The notes beneath the pieces were generated by a model that worked only from the letters and a program-made list of their open reading frames with translations, did not search any database and was not told where the DNA came from. This document shows positions 5,039 to 6,469 of a stretch of 6,469 nt of DNA, in pieces. The translations under genes and the position numbers were made by a program. This DNA is from Thermoplasmata archaeon (lineage in GTDB: Archaea; Thermoplasmatota; Thermoplasmata; UBA10834). The stretch covers positions 1 to 6,469 of the forward strand of contig DUGQ01000050.1 of NCBI GenBank assembly GCA_013331315.1, given 5' to 3'. Within the stretch, counting starts at the first letter, position 1; each line of letters starts with the position of its first letter.

Positions 5039-6106
5039 ATGACGGCGAAGGATGATGGGCCAGGCACGCCCTCGGCTCAGGACCTGACGGCATTCGCCAA
5101 AGAGTACTTCAGGGCCTACATGGAGACCATCGAGGAGAAAAGGCCTCAGACCCTGTCGAAGTTCGCCCAGGACGCTCCCTACACCATCCGCACCTACATC
5201 ATGCCCAACGGTTCCATCTGCATGCTCTTCAACTCGTCGGACGAACTCAAGGCGCACGGCGGTTCGAAGGACTGGGACGACGTTCAGGACGAGATCGTCA
5301 AGGGCGTTGACCACTTCGCTGGGTTCTTCCCGTTCGAGGGGCGTTCGCTGGGGGACTGGAACAAGCGCGGGAAGCGCGACGCGCTCAGGGACCTCAGGCT
5401 TCTGGAGCAATCGGATCTTGCCGCCGTTGGCGTCAAGCTCGAATCAATGGTCGAGAACGTCACCAAGATCATCAAGGCCAACCCCTGGCTCGGCCGATCG
5501 GGGAACGAGATCATCGCGTCAATGAGAGACATCGACACGCGAGTCAAGGGAGGATTCCCGACGGTGGACGCGATCGCGTCCTTGCAGTCGCTGAAGGCCT
5601 ACTCACCCTCCGCGGAGAACGTTACGATAGAGTTCCCGGACAAGGCGCTCCTGACAGAGATAGTAGACACGCTGAACGAGGTCTCGGGCCTGCAAGGGAA
5701 GATCGACACCATAGAGAACCGCATGTTCGAGATGGAGAAGGCGAGCCAAGGCCCGGACCTGAACGACCGCGTCAAAGAGTACGCTGAGAGGTTGGACAGG
5801 CTGGAGAAGCAGCTCGAGAAGGTCTCCAACATCCTGACCATGCTCAACTCGAAGGTGGAGGCGTACTTCTCGAAGTCGGCCGAGAAGGAACGGCAGGGGG
5901 GGATGGAGCGAAGGCTCGAGGAACACGGGAACAAGGTCCTTCTCACCGAGTCGAAGATAGTCGCCCTCGAGAAGGAGGCTGAGGGACTGCTCGAGGAGAT
6001 AAGGGCGATGACCGCGAAGGTAGAGAAGGATGTGCACGAGGGGAGGAAGCGCATCGCCCGTCTCGAGAAGCACTTCGTCGACTTCGCCAAGATGGTGCAA
6101 GAGTAG
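5039..6106 (+). CDS. Coiled-coil protein of unknown function
   Basis: A 355-residue soluble protein that I cannot assign to a family. Residues 1-200 appear globular, with a β-prone segment YTIRTYIMPNGSICMLF (48-64), then GVDHFAGFFPFEGRSLGDW (89-107) and KIIKANPWLGRSG (143-155). From about 205 to 352 the sequence is almost continuous amphipathic helix with heptad spacing, broken near 236-240 and 280-288 (for example LDRLEKQLEKVSNILTML, IVALEKEAEGLLEEI and IARLEKHFVDFAKMV), so it should form a long coiled coil. No signal peptide, membrane helix or nucleotide-binding motif is seen. An in-frame TGA at 5033-5035 makes the ATG at 5039 the first possible start, with GAGG at 5025-5028 as a plausible Shine-Dalgarno. 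It sits between deoxyhypusine synthase (42-base gap) and a dehydrogenase gene (7-base gap), so it is probably transcribed with at least the latter. A structural or adaptor role is a guess from shape only. Confidence 0.85.
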   Translation: MTAKDDGPGTPSAQDLTAFAKEYFRAYMETIEEKRPQTLSKFAQDAPYTIRTYIMPNGSICMLFNSSDELKAHGGSKDWDDVQDEIVKGVDHFAGFFPFEGRSLGDWNKRGKRDALRDLRLLEQSDLAAVGVKLESMVENVTKIIKANPWLGRSGNEIIASMRDIDTRVKGGFPTVDAIASLQSLKAYSPSAENVTIEFPDKALLTEIVDTLNEVSGLQGKIDTIENRMFEMEKASQGPDLNDRVKEYAERLDRLEKQLEKVSNILTMLNSKVEAYFSKSAEKERQGGMERRLEEHGNKVLLTESKIVALEKEAEGLLEEIRAMTAKVEKDVHEGRKRIARLEKHFVDFAKMVQE

Positions 6107-6113
6107 CGTTCAC

Positions 6114-6469
6114 ATGACGACGATATGCGTGCTGCCTGGGGACGGTATCGGGCCGGAGGTGGTCGCGTGCGCCACCAGGGTTCTTGAGACTGTCACGGAC
6201 CGGATCGAGTTCGAGTACGCGGACATAGGACGCGAGGCTTTTGAGAAGGCGGGGTCTTTCCTGCCTCCGGAAACCCTCGAGCTCATGACCGAGTGCGACA
6301 GCTGCCTCTTCGGGGCAGTCACCTCGGTAAGGGGTGAACACTACGACTCCCCCGTCCTCCGATTCAGGAAGGAGCTCGACCTCCACGCGAACATAAGGCC
6401 GATAAGCGACATCGCCGGGATCGCGCGCCACGATGTCGACCTTGTCATCGTGCGCGAGAACTCCGAGGG
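6114..6469 (+). CDS. Isocitrate/isopropylmalate dehydrogenase family enzyme, N-terminal fragment
   Basis: The first 118 codons are present and the gene continues past the window end. It opens with TTICVLPGDGIGPEV, the family's N-terminal signature. LFGAVTS (about 65-71) is the next conserved block. SPVLRFRKELDLHANIRP (about 79-96) carries the arginines that hold the malate moiety of the substrate, and VRENSEG at the window edge is the conserved block after it. These β-decarboxylating dehydrogenases oxidise 3-isopropylmalate (leucine), isocitrate, homoisocitrate or tartrate-like substrates with NAD(P). The LRxRKELDLxANIRP form favours an isopropylmalate or homoisocitrate enzyme over isocitrate dehydrogenase, but the residues that fix cofactor use lie downstream, so I give no symbol. 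The ATG is 7 bases after the previous stop, with no strong Shine-Dalgarno (TAGCGTTCAC precedes it), which suggests coupling to translation of the upstream gene. Confidence 0.9.
   Translation, partial: MTTICVLPGDGIGPEVVACATRVLETVTDRIEFEYADIGREAFEKAGSFLPPETLELMTECDSCLFGAVTSVRGEHYDSPVLRFRKELDLHANIRPISDIAGIARHDVDLVIVRENSE

Noticed and set aside
5603..6100. 165-residue minus-strand frame antisense to the coiled-coil region
   Set aside because: Leu-rich product is the expected reverse complement of Glu/Lys heptad codons, not an independent gene.

Overview
The window looks like chromosomal DNA of a GC-rich archaeon. The evidence is a deoxyhypusine synthase gene (archaea and eukaryotes), AT-rich TATA/BRE-like elements at the expected distance from several starts in otherwise GC-rich DNA, short purine-rich Shine-Dalgarno sites, heavy use of AGG/AGA Arg and ATA Ile codons, and a class II HMG-CoA reductase. 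That form of HMG-CoA reductase occurs in some archaeal lineages such as Thermoplasmata and Archaeoglobales. A Thermoplasmatota-type organism is my best guess, but it is inference, not a marker-gene result.

Layout, left to right: (1) the 3' end of a class II HMG-CoA reductase gene (+). (2) A thymidylate kinase-like P-loop kinase with a TTG start (+). (3) A convergent cation diffusion facilitator (zinc-type CDF exporter) (-), whose promoter lies inside an inverted repeat. (4) A divergent 477-residue helical protein with a SAP-like N-terminus and three internal repeats (+). (5) A convergent gap with an 18-bp perfect palindrome. (6) A two-CBS-domain protein (-). (7) A near-symmetrical TATA element that can serve both the CBS gene and (8) deoxyhypusine synthase (+). 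(9) A 355-residue protein with a long C-terminal coiled coil (+). (10) The 5' end of an isocitrate/isopropylmalate dehydrogenase-family gene (+), running off the window.

The genes do not form one pathway. HMG-CoA reductase supplies mevalonate for archaeal isoprenoid lipids, the kinase probably acts in nucleotide metabolism, the CDF protein handles metal efflux, deoxyhypusine synthase modifies translation factor aIF5A, and the last gene belongs to amino-acid or central carbon metabolism. The alternating strands give short transcription units; only the last two or three genes look like an operon.

I see no mobile element, CRISPR array, tRNA, rRNA, phage or defence module. This is mostly ordinary housekeeping sequence. 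The most unexplained items are the two helical/coiled-coil proteins, the inverted repeat at the CDF promoter, the two-way TATA element, the altered motif in the kinase and the cysteine-rich tail of the CDF protein. No stretch longer than 300 bases lacks a gene.
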